Below, in pieces: positions 54,836-64,000 of a DNA stretch of 64,000 nucleotides. Below the pieces are notes generated by a model, which was not told the origin of the DNA, did not search any database, and was given only the letters and a program-made list of their open reading frames with translations. Origin of the DNA: Cryptomeria japonica (Eukaryota > Streptophyta > Pinopsida > Cupressales > Cupressaceae); assembly GCF_030272615.1 (NCBI RefSeq), contig NC_081413.1, positions 718,783,867-718,847,866 of the forward strand. The letters run 5' to 3'. The position numbers were made by a program, and so were the translations under genes. How positions within the stretch are numbered: position 1 is the stretch's first letter; the number at the start of each line of letters is the position of its first letter.

Positions 54836-57626
54836 GGATGTTTTTCCAGAAGAACTACCCGGTTTACCCCCTAAGAGAAAGTTTGACTTTTCTATCGAAG
54901 TACTCCCAGGAGCTGAACCAGTATCAAAGGCACCTTACCGGATGAACACAACCGAATTACAAGAGCTCAAAATGCAATTAGAGGAACTCTTAGCTAAGGG
55001 ATTAATAAGGCCAAGTGTATCACCATGGGGAGCGCCAGTTTTATTTGTTAAGAAGAAGGATGGAACCTTAAGGCTATGCATCGACTATAGGATGTTGAAC
55101 AAAGTTACCATAAAGAATAGGTATCCCTTACCTCGCATAGAGGACCTTTTTGACCAAATGAAAGGAGCGGCAGTTTTCTCCAAGATAGATCTTCGGTCAG
55201 GGTATCATCAACTCAGAATTAAGGAAGAAGACATTCCGAAGACAGCTTTCGGGATGAGATATGGACACTATGAATTCACAGTAGTTCCTTTTGGAGTAAC
55301 TAATGCCCCAGCTGCATTCATGAACCTGATGAATAGCGTATTCCATGACTACTTGGATAAGTTTGTTTTGGTATTCTTGGATGACATTTTGATTTATTCT
55401 AGAAATGAAGAGGAACATTTAGCGCACCTACAAATTGTTTTGCAAAGATTGAGAGAACATAAGTTATATGGAAAATTGTCCAAATGTGCCTTCTTTGAGG
55501 AAAAGATTCACTATCTTGGGCATATAATATCAAAGGAAGGAATAGCAGTCGACCCAGATAAAATAAAGGCGATAGTAGAATGGCCAATCCCTAAGAATGT
55601 TTCAGAAGTAAGAAGCTTTATGGGGCTAGCAGATTACTATAGGAGGTTTGTGGAAGGATTCTCTAAGATAGCAAATCCCATCACCTCGTTGCAAAGGAAG
55701 GGCAAAAGATTCGTATGGACCGAGCAAAGTGATAAGGCATTTCAAATCTTGAAGGGAAAACTAACTTCAGCACCCATTCTAAAGGTACCAGACCCAAATG
55801 GACACTTCACAGTTGTAACAGATGCTTCTATTGAAGGGTTAGGAGGAGTACTTGTCCAAGATGAAGGGGTAGTGGCTTATGAATCTAGGAAGCTAAAAAC
55901 TCATGAAGTCAATTATGCACCCCACGAATTAGAGTTGGCAGCAATTGTGCATGCCCTGCAAAAGTGGAGACACTTCTTACTAGGGAAGCCCTTTGAGCTT
56001 AAGTCGGACAACCAAGGACTAAAATACATCTTTACCCAACCTCACTTAAATGCCAGACAAAGAAGGTGGTTAGAGTTTCTAAGTGAATATGACTTTGAGA
56101 TTGAATATATTAAGGGAAAAGAAAACAGGGTGGCAGATGCCTTAAGTAGGAGGAGACACTTGATGACTATAGCAACCTTCAAAACCTCTTTCAAAAGGCA
56201 AGTAATGGATGAACAAGGACATGACCCATGGTATGAGCAAGTCAAATTAACTATAAGACACAACCCGACCGACCCTAAGGTCGAAGGGTATACATTTGAT
56301 GAAGATGGGCTACTCAGATATAATAACAGAATCTATGTTCCTAATTCAGGGAATTTAAGGGAAGTAGTCTTATCGGAGGCTCACAATGCCCCTTATTCAG
56401 GCCACCCAAGAGTTAACAAACTTTATGCAGATCTAAAGAAATTATACTTTTGGCAAGGGTTGAAAAGCGATATTGTCAAGTATGTAGCTAAATGTTTGGA
56501 ATGTCAAAGAGTAAAGGCAGAACATAGGCACCCAGCTGGATTGTTACAATTGCACGATGTACCTCAACATAAGTGGCAAGTTATTAGTATGGATTTTGTA
56601 CAAGGGTTACCCATGTCAACTTCTAGGCATGATGCAATAATGGTGGTAATTGACAAACTCACTAAGGTGGCACACTTTATACCAGGGAATCTGATAGATG
56701 ATGCACCCACCTTGGCTAGACGTTTCATTAAGGAGATAGTTAGGTTGCATGGAGTACCAGAGAAAATCATATCAGACAGAGATGCAAGATTCACTTCCAG
56801 GTTTTGGACCACTCTTCAATCAGCTCTAGGGACTCAACTAAATTTTAGCACCGCATACCACCCGGAAACCGACGGTCAGACAGAAAGGACAAATCAGATT
56901 ATGGAAGACCTGCTTCGTATGTACTGCATGGACCAACAGAGAAAATGGGAAGAGTACCTACCTTTGGTAGAGTTTGCCTACAATAATACATATCAAACAT
57001 CTTTGGGAATGGCACCTTTTGAAGCTTTGTATGGTAGACCATGTCGAACACCCTTGAGTTGGGATAGTCTTGAGGATAGAGTGATTATTGGGCCAGATAT
57101 GTTGAAAGAAATGGAAAGGAAAACTAAGGAAATTAGGCAAAGGTTGAAGGAAGCCTCGGATAGGCAGAAAAGTTATGCAGATAAAAACAGAACACCAAGG
57201 GAGTTTGAAGTAGGAGAGAAAGTCTTCCTAAGGGTTAGGCCACACAAGAGTTCCATAAGATTTGGGAAAAAGACTAAGCTTGCACCTCGTTATGTCGGAC
57301 CCTTTGAAATATTGGGAAGAATTAATCCAGTTGCTTATCGGTTGGCCTTGCCTCCCCAATTGAGCCGAATCCATGATGTCTTCCATGTATCTCTTCTTAA
57401 GAAGTATGTACCTGATGAGAAACACATTTTGAATTGGGATGCCTTGCAGGTCCAAGAAATGGGGGGAATAATGATAGAGCCATTCAGAATCTTGGAGAGG
57501 CGCCAGTGCCAGTTGCGCAACAGAGAGGTTGATCAGTGCAAGGTGCAATGGGACCAGTACGACGAAAAGAATGCCACGTGGGAGGATACTAAGGAGATGC
57601 AGCAGCTATTTCCCTTTTTATTTTGA
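54819..57626 (+). CDS. pol: Element D RT, RNase H, integrase and chromo-like domain
   Basis: One open frame of 935 codons after a TGA at 54816-54818; the first Met is at 54942, but homology begins at [51 protein letters not shown] (about 55373-55400). RNase [15 protein letters not shown] near 55820. Integrase: [10 protein letters not shown] and [11 protein letters not shown] (zinc site), Asp in ISMDFVQG, Asp in SDRDARF, Glu in [10 protein letters not shown]. Then [16 protein letters not shown] (GPY/F) and a chromo-like end with [15 protein letters not shown]. No stop or missing catalytic residue was seen, so the enzymes may be functional even though the element lacks protease and capsid. Confidence 0.93.
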   Translation, partial: WVKEFRDVFPEELPGLPPKRKFDFSIEVLPGAEPVSKAPYRMNTTELQELKMQLEELLAKGLIRPSVSPWGAPVLFVKKKDGTLRLCIDYRMLNKVTIKNRYPLPRIEDLFDQMKGAAVFSKIDLRSGYHQLRIKEEDIPKTAFGMRYGHYEFTVVPFGVTNAPAAFMNLMNSVFHDYLDKFVLVFLDDILIYSRNEEEHLAHLQIVLQRLREHKLYGKLSKCAFFEEKIHYLGHIISKEGIAVDPDKIKAIVEWPIPKNVSEVRSFMGLADYYRRFVEGFSKIANPITSLQRKGKRFVWTEQSDKAFQILKGKLTSAPILKVPDPNGHFTVVTDASIEGLGGVLVQDEGVVAYESRKLKTHEVNYAPHELELAAIVHALQKWRHFLLGKPFELKSDNQGLKYIFTQPHLNARQRRWLEFLSEYDFEIEYIKGKENRVADALSRRRHLMTIATFKTSFKRQVMDEQGHDPWYEQVKLTIRHNPTDPKVEGYTFDEDGLLRYNNRIYVPNSGNLREVVLSEAHNAPYSGHPRVNKLYADLKKLYFWQGLKSDIVKYVAKCLECQRVKAEHRHPAGLLQLHDVPQHKWQVISMDFVQGLPMSTSRHDAIMVVIDKLTKVAHFIPGNLIDDAPTLARRFIKEIVRLHGVPEKIISDRDARFTSRFWTTLQSALGTQLNFSTAYHPETDGQTERTNQIMEDLLRMYCMDQQRKWEEYLPLVEFAYNNTYQTSLGMAPFEALYGRPCRTPLSWDSLEDRVIIGPDMLKEMERKTKEIRQRLKEASDRQKSYADKNRTPREFEVGEKVFLRVRPHKSSIRFGKKTKLAPRYVGPFEILGRINPVAYRLALPPQLSRIHDVFHVSLLKKYVPDEKHILNWDALQVQEMGGIMIEPFRILERRQCQLRNREVDQCKVQWDQYDEKNATWEDTKEMQQLFPFLF

Positions 57627-57686
57627 ACATGAACTATAAACTCTTTTGAATGCATTTAATAAGTGCATCGGGACGATGCACAGATT

Positions 57687-57699
57687 AAGGGGGGGAGGA
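57687..57699 (+). promoter_or_regulatory. Element D polypurine tract
   Basis: AAGGGGGGGAGGA directly before the 3' LTR; plus-strand primer. Confidence 0.88.
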
Positions 57700-59065
57700 T
57701 GTCACAACCCTCCTTTATCATTTTTTTTGATTTAAATACAAAACTTTATTTATACTCTTTGGATGAATTATTGAATATTGTAAGGGAATAAATTAATAAA
57801 CCACACACACATGGAAAATGCATATATATTTTAATTTAGTTATTTAATTTCCCTCACATTAAGGCACATGTTGTAGGAGGAATAAGAAGCTTCTAGAGGC
57901 TTCTCCACCTCCTTGCATGTAACTCCTCCCACTAAGCCCAATTAATTTGCATGGAGGCCAAATTGGGAGAGAATCCCATTTTTTTCAATTTAAAATTAGG
58001 TAGTGGGAATTTGAAATTTGCTTTATAAAATAGGTACAAGTTTCAAAAGAAAAGCTAGCTATTCCATAAGAAAATTCTGCAATTTTCTCCTTTGTAGTCC
58101 ATTTTTCATTTGCAGCCAAGGTTTTGTTGGGAGGATTTCTCTTCAATTTGGAGGATCAAGGAAGACTCTACACCATTTTTGCAAGCATCCAGGTTCCTTC
58201 AAGCTTAGTTTGTGCATCTTGTTCTTGTTGTAGATTAGATTAGATTATTTTATGAAAATGAAATTCATTCGTGAAATTAGTTTCAGACTTTGATAAGAAT
58301 TAGATTAAAAAGTTTTAAATTGTTTATTCATTGTTTGGATTCTTGATTTTGGAAAATAAATTGTCGATTCATTATTCAGATTTTGATAAAATTTAGTTCA
58401 GATTTGGAGTAGATTAAAATGTTTGATAGAAAGAAAAATAAATTTGTTGATTCATTGTTTCAAACTTTGATAAAATTTAGTTTTAAATTTTGGAGTAGAA
58501 TAGAACAAATTGTTGATTATTAGTTTCAGATTCTTGATAAGGAAGTAGATTAAATTTGCTTGACAAAGAATTAGATTCACTGTTTTTTTTAAAAAAAAAA
58601 AAAATTTAATATTAAATCTAGATCCAGATTTAAATTGTTCCTCTTATTCTTTTTGATTCTTGCTAAGAAGAACCATCTTTCATCTCTCTGGTTATTGTTA
58701 TCCAAATCTCATTTAAGGAGTATTCTTATTATTATTTTCTTTTTGAAAACTCTCTGTGGATTGAATAAAGAGCTCACTGAAATTACCAGTTGAATAAATC
58801 CTCCTGGACTCTGAGAATAACCCTGGAAACAAACCAATTTCCTGAGAAGTCTGAGAACAACTCCCTTCCTGTAATGGCTGGATAAATCTTTCTCTCTCTC
58901 TTTCTGTGATTCTGATTTAAAAAAAAAATATATATATATATACATACATTAAAGGTCTGGTTTCTGTAAGGAGACAAACCAAGAATTACTCAGTTATTTT
59001 ACCTGTTCTTACCTTCTTAAATAAAAATTATCCTGTAAGAATTTGAAACCATATATATATTTATA

Positions 59066-59107
<42 letters not shown>

Positions 59108-61132
59108 GATTATATAACCCCATTGTCAATTTGCAATTTAAATGATACATTATCAATCACTGCGTACGCACAGACCCCAAAATAACTGCATGTACGCACA
59201 GACCCCGAAAATAACCATACGAGCGCAGAAAGGCATTACCGTAAGCCGGCAGGGTTAGTGGTACCCCCACTACCCTGCGGTCACTGCAAGTGGCCGCAGG
59301 GGAGTGGAGGGGACCACGTGGCCCCGTCAACCCCTACGGGCCTGCACATGCAGGACTGTAGGGAGTGGCGGGACCCGTGGTCCCCACCCCCGGTTCTATA
59401 TACAATAATTAAAACGAGATTGCCATAGGAAATTTCGATGGAAGTTTAACATTCGATTTAACATTTAAGTATTTTTTTTTTTGGTGTATCGTTTTAAATT
59501 AAAATTAAATTAATTTCTTTTTTTTATGTACGTTTGTTTAGATAAATTTAATTTCCTTAAAATTAACAAGAGTTGAAATCAATGTATTATTTCAAATCCT
59601 TAGAGAAATGAATGGATTATTTGACCCATAACTTTTGAGATAAGTAAAGTCTCATTATTATTCAATTTGGTCACTCATGAGAAATTTGTAACCTTATAAC
59701 TAATTAAGTCTTGCGATAGAGAAAAACATTTCTGCATTTTGAATATAAATGACGTTACTTTTGCATTGCATTATGATTATTTCGTATTCCTTAATTTTCA
59801 TGCGATTACTCGTAAGTTCACAATTATCATTACCATGCCAATACATGTATTAATCCAATTAATTGTAGAATAATGATATTCTTTGTTCAAATAGTATTTA
59901 AGGTTTAAAATTATGTACATCCATTTCATAATTATATTCAAGTATGATGTTAGTTTAGAAAACTAAACAAATGGAGTTGGAAAACTAAAACTAGCAGCGT
60001 TCGGTATATACGGTGCCTCTGGGTCATGCTTACGGGTAATGCCGTCGTGTTGAACTACTGCACTTAACGCCTAATAAAGCTGCATTAACGACGTTTGTGG
60101 CATCGTCCCTATAAATCGTCGGGGAGTAATAAGGGACATTTGGAAGTTAAAAATCCAAGGGGCGGGTAATCCCTCTTGGATCGATAATTTAATAAGATAA
60201 CTCTTAATTGAATTCCACATCCGTTGAGATAAACCATAGTAAACCCCTCTTAGGGATGGTCAAGTTAAGAGCTCTCGAGAAATTTACTTTATTTATTATT
60301 TAATTATTCACCTTGAAGGGATATTGGTGATTTGCAATTGGGTGACGCTCATGATAAGAATTAGGTTCTAGTTATTTTGTTAGGCCACAAGGAATGGGCC
60401 ATCTTGAGCCTTCGCTTAAATGCTACCTTCGTGGGTAGCAACTGCAGAGAAACTGTCTGGGACACTGACCCTAGAAAGGGTTGCGTACCCACAAAAATCA
60501 GTTTACATCAAACCATAGATTAGAAAATAGAACTACATACTTTACGCCTTGATCCCGCGCCGAAGCGGGTATGTAGGCAGTCTTGGGACGGAGTTGTCCC
60601 TCGTACTCAGGCGTTCGTGGGTGGGGTCTAGGCTTGGTTGAGTAAGAATCCTAATTGAAAGATAAGATAATCAAACTCAATTCAATGCATACTCGGAAGG
60701 AATCCCGTATGGATTCGCTTGACTTCCCGAGGCTTTAAGCCAAATTCCAAGGCGGAATTCAAGCTTGTGTTATTTTCTTATTACTCCTAAGGACGGCGAC
60801 CTCGGTGCATTCTTGTTAGAAGAATGTAGTACTTAGTGAGTGGCTCAGGACCGAATGGTCCCGATGAGTCTAAGTCTCTGGCCAGAGCATCTCCTATCCC
60901 GTTTGGATAGATGCCTACCCCGTATGGGTAGATGCCTGTCCCGTATTGGATAGATGGAATTTACGTCCCGTATGGACAATTGCCTAACCCGTATGGTTAG
61001 AAGCTCATCCCGAATGGATGATTGCCCAATCCTATTGGATGGATGCCCAGAGTATGCAATTGAATAAAATATAATAAGGAAAAAAAAAAATATACTCAAA
61101 TTTTGTTGGATCAATTATGGTGGGTTACTACA
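57700..61132 (+). repeat. Element D 3' LTR
   Basis: 3433 bp, same ends and internal landmarks as the left copy. Differences are mostly C/T and G/A changes and (TA)n length. In one foldback (59335-59363) a C-to-T change weakens the stem. Confidence 0.93.
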
Positions 61133-61137
61133 CTTTC

Positions 61138-62645
61138 TGCTTGCATTCATTTTTTTCATCAGCATTGTTGATATGCATCATAAAGCCTTTGTACATACGC
61201 AGGCTTCCCGGGTGGCTTCTCGCCATGGTTTGGATCATTGGGTATATCATAAAAAATTTGTTTCTAGGCTTGGGGCGAAATCCTACACTTAGCTGGGGGC
61301 AAATCTCTTAAGCATTTTGAGCTTAATCAAACGGGTAGAACAAATGGTTAGACAACTCTTATCAAGCAAAAACTAAGACATATTCAACATTGAACATGAG
61401 ATCAAATTATCAACCATCAAACTGTCACAAAGTCAATCTTAACGCATGGATGATATCTTTTGGATAATGATTTTAATAGGATTGTTCATTTTTCTATATT
61501 GATTTTTGCTATCATGATTTCTGAGTGACTCCAAGATGTCTTTGACTAGAGGAACAAGGAAGAAACATGACATTTTTCTTGTCTGTTGTCTGTAAATTAA
61601 TCATTAATATGTGCAAATTTGTCTCAGGACATGATCACCGAAGTATCATTGAAGACATTTCTGATTTGCGTATTGAAATGATTAATACTACCTATTTTAT
61701 GCAAGCAACACTTAGGTCATCTTGGTTCAATTATACCTCGATGCTTGTGCTAACTTGCCATATCAAAATCCAGGAAAGCAGTGCTCAGGTCATCATGGTT
61801 TAATTATACCATTGATGTTTGTACTCACTTCCCACATTTCAAAAGTTCAATGATGATAAAACACAATAATCCAGTGACTGGTCCGCTTAGCATTGCATTT
61901 TCATTTGCATTTAGTTTGCAGTTCATTCTTGCATGGGATCCCGCATGCTCATTTTATCCAAGGTTAAATCTATCACAGGAATCATCAAGGTATCATCACA
62001 AATGTATACGCAATCAGACTGGTGACTCATATCTCTCCAGATATTGTCAACCCAGTGAAAATCTTATGCTACCCTCTCAACAGAACCAACATCAGCAAAT
62101 CCAAATCTTTCTGCAACATGATATCAACAAACTATCAATTCTTTATCCAATTAATTTTATCAATTCTATCAATCAATCACATCTAAATCAATTTTCTCAT
62201 GTCTTATACAGGATGTATCTTTCCTGAAACCAGACATTCTGATCATGTCTTATACAGGATATATCATTCCTGAAACCGGACACTTTGATCATCTTTGTCT
62301 TATACAGGAGGTATCATTCCTGAAACCAGACTAAATCTCGATCTTATCAATCTAATCAATCAAGATTTATCAATCATCAAGGACCACATCACCATGATTA
62401 TAGAACTCGCATTTTCATCAATCACAGTTGCAAAAATCAAATCATTTCTAATCGTGACATCAATTTCGCAAAAAATTCAAAAACTCCAAAAATCAATTAT
62501 CTCAATTGATCTCCCAAGGGGGCATCATCATATCACAATCTATCAATCAAGAGTTGGGGCATCCTATTGAAACAATATCATCATCAAAATGAGATTATTC
62601 TTTGAATCAACGCGTCATCACACCTCGCTTCAAAGAGGGGCAAAA
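61138..62645 (+). other. Element A 3' non-coding region, distal part
   Basis: Continues element A after element D. Segments match element B's 3' region in reverse (for example about 61190-61390 against 25860-26080, and the TTAATTATACCATTGATG stretch near 61800 against about 24180-24200). No gene is credible. The purine tract AAAGAGGGGCAAAA is at 62632-62645. The GC-rich island and 1.25-kb duplication of element B are absent here. Confidence 0.75.
62201..62331 (+). repeat. Three copies of a 46-bp unit in element A 3' region
   Basis: Units start GTCTTATACAGGATGTATC and continue with TTCCTGAAACCAGAC and TGATCAT. Copies at 62201-62246, 62247-62292 and about 62297-62331 (partial). The reverse complement is repeated in element B at about 22440-22560. 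Confidence 0.85.
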
Positions 62646-63769
62646 TGTATACACCTAAAAATGGTCTGAAGATAATTAATTAAATAAGCAATTACTTAAT
62701 TAATCCCCCTTCCTAATTTAATTGAATTCACTAAGCAATTTGATTAAATTCCCCCTTTTCATCTACTCATTAATAAATCTAAGGATTTATTTAATAAGTT
62801 CATTTTCATAATCCCCTTTAATTAATTAATTCCCTCCATCAATTTCATCATCAAATTCATTTCTTCTAAATCTCCTAATTAATTAAAACAAATCAATAAT
62901 GAGTTGTTGAGATTAATTAGCATTTTCCTAATATTTGAATTTTTAAATTCAAATTCTCCTAACTTCTAACCACCTAACCTAACCCATTCTAAACCTAACC
63001 CATCCCATCTAACCTTGAGCTTAATTAACCCCATCCTAGCTTGCACATCCTGACCACCATGTCCCCTTTCCTTGAACACTTTTCCCTCTCATGAGCAAAG
63101 CTTTGTGACACTTGTCACCATAGAGATGACAAATGTTCCCTTTCATCCAACCTCTTCTAGAAGCCTCTTGACACTTGTCACCATGGAGATGACATTGTCC
63201 CCTTTCATCCAACCCCTTCTCCTACCAACCTCCAAATGTTCCCTTTAATCCAACCTCTTTGCCAACCTCCTCCAATTTAACCATCGATATCTTCAGACTT
63301 AATCTTGACCGTTGATTCCTACCACCTCACCCCTGGCCTTGGAAATCCTATAAATAGACCCCATTTTGGAGTTCAAAGGATCCCGAATCCCATCTCATTT
63401 TTGCATTCAAGCATTGTTACTATAGTCATATAGCTCTTAGCAATAGCATTTTAGCATTGTTATCATGATCAATTTTAGCTTAAATCTAGCTTATTTCTAG
63501 CTCAATTTTCTTATCATCTAGCTTAATCTCATCATTTCTAGTTTAAATGCATCATCATTATCATCTTAAATTCTCCATCTAGGTGTAGTCAAGTCACTGG
63601 AATTTGCATAACCAGATCTGAGAGCAAAATTCATACTCGCATTTACTAGGAGGTGATAGATTGATTATCTATGGTTTATCTTTCTTTTCTTTATTTGCTA
63701 ACCATGCTTATAATGATCTATTGTGTGTTTTGTGTTGCAGGAACAAGTATACACTTCATAGGTAGGATA
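62646..63769 (+). repeat. Element A 3' LTR
   Basis: 1124 bp, TGTATACACC to GGTAGGATA, followed by ATAAT. TATAAATA at 63349-63356. Relative to the left LTR it lacks an AATTTAAATTA-type segment and has an extra TTATCATCTAGC-type segment. Confidence 0.92.
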
Positions 63770-63774
63770 ATAAT

Positions 63775-64000
63775 TATTTAATATATTAAAATTGCATTGG
63801 AAGAGTTATTGTTATCTCACAAGGGAACACATGTTCTCCTATGTCAACTTGGGAAAAGGTGTGCATAAGATCAAAGAGAACAATGAAACATTCTATAATA
63901 ATTTAATCAAATTTGTTACTCTTCTTCATACATAAAATCTAAGTGTTCTATTATTGATTACTACTTTAATTTTTCAAGTATCTTGAGATGATTGTTGTAA
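63775..64000. other. right flank of element A, unassigned
   Basis: 226 bp. One plus-strand frame is open for about 45 codons (KSYCYLTREHMFSYVNLGKG and on) before TAA, but I do not recognise it. Could be part of a broken copia gag or simply non-coding. Confidence 0.4.

Larger units (their letters stand above)
50893..61132 (+). mobile_element. Element D: gypsy chromovirus-type element with 3.4-kb LTRs and deleted gag-protease
   Basis: LTRs 50893-54318 and 57700-61132 differ at about 30 positions. Exact duplication CTTTC at 50888-50892 and 61133-61137. The internal part is only 3381 bp: primer site, first 121 codons of a gag-like frame, and an open RT-RNase H-integrase-chromodomain-like frame. 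Capsid, nucleocapsid and protease are missing. A single RNase H and the C-terminal chromo-like end place it with chromoviruses, probably Tekay/Del-like. Confidence 0.92.
10828..63769 (+). mobile_element. Element A: Tat-lineage Ty3/gypsy retrotransposon, broken by four nested insertions
   Basis: The LTRs at 10828-11950 and 62646-63769 differ at roughly 40 of about 1120 positions, plus small indels. The target duplication is ATAAT at 10823-10827 and 63770-63774. Between them, in order, are a primer site, leader, gag, protease, G-patch motif, RT, RNase H, a second archaeal-type RNase H, integrase, a 3' non-coding region and a purine tract. The second RNase H before integrase marks the Tat lineage. 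Nested elements occupy 15525-15858, 20773-33701, 34818-50815 and 50893-61132. Taking them out gives about 13.4 kb of element A sequence. Many stop codons make it inactive. Confidence 0.92.

Overview
The window is plant nuclear DNA made almost entirely of transposable elements. I see no host gene, rRNA gene or prokaryotic signal. The grounds for a plant are a Tat-lineage Ty3/gypsy element with two RNase H domains, plant-type Ty1/copia gag and pol, tRNA-iMet primer sites (TGGTATCAGAGCC), a plant-type DUF4283 protein, high A+T content and deep nesting. A large retroelement-rich genome such as a conifer or other gymnosperm would fit, but this is inference.

Layout. (1) 1-897, minus: open 5' part of a DUF4283/zinc-knuckle protein (LINE ORF1-like) abutting a truncated copia element. 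(2) About 910-5207, minus: copia-1, a decayed gag-protease-integrase-RT remnant with one LTR. (3) About 5237-10104, plus: copia-2, a non-autonomous element with gag and protease, then a long acidic open frame where integrase and RT should be. (4) 10105-10822: unassigned A+T-rich DNA. (5) 10828-63769, plus: a Tat-type gypsy element (element A) with LTRs of about 1.12 kb and the target-site duplication (TSD) ATAAT at both ends. Four other elements sit inside it. (6) 63775-64000: unassigned.

Inside element A: a 334-bp terminal-repeat miniature retroelement (15525-15858, TSD AAAGG) in gag; element B (20773-33701, minus, TSD CAAAC) in the integrase; element C (34818-50815, minus, TSD AAAAC) just after the integrase; element D (50893-61132, plus, TSD CTTTC) in the 3' untranslated part. 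All five TSDs are exact. By-eye LTR divergence is roughly 3.5% for A, 2% for B, 0.9% for D and 0.6% for C, so A landed first and the others followed.

The most notable object is the 334-bp element. Each 135-bp LTR contains a tRNA-like unit with consensus A and B boxes and a pairable acceptor stem. The primer site abuts the first LTR and a purine tract abuts the second. It resembles Cassandra, which carries 5S sequence in its LTRs, but here the cargo is a tRNA-like Pol III promoter. Other signals are a chain of small hairpins with a nearly constant CGTAT loop and covarying stems at the 3' end of the element D LTR, a GC-rich triple-hairpin block in the same LTR, a 1.25-kb tandem duplication in element B, a 46-bp repeat shared by the 3' regions of A and B, leader tandem arrays, and a G-patch motif between protease and RT in A and C.

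The coding parts are retroelement machinery only: gag makes the particle, protease matures it, RT and RNase H copy the RNA, integrase inserts the DNA. No element looks fully autonomous. D has an apparently intact RT-integrase frame but lacks capsid, nucleocapsid and protease. C has a 926-codon RT-integrase frame but stops and frameshifts elsewhere. All counts and alignments here were made by eye.
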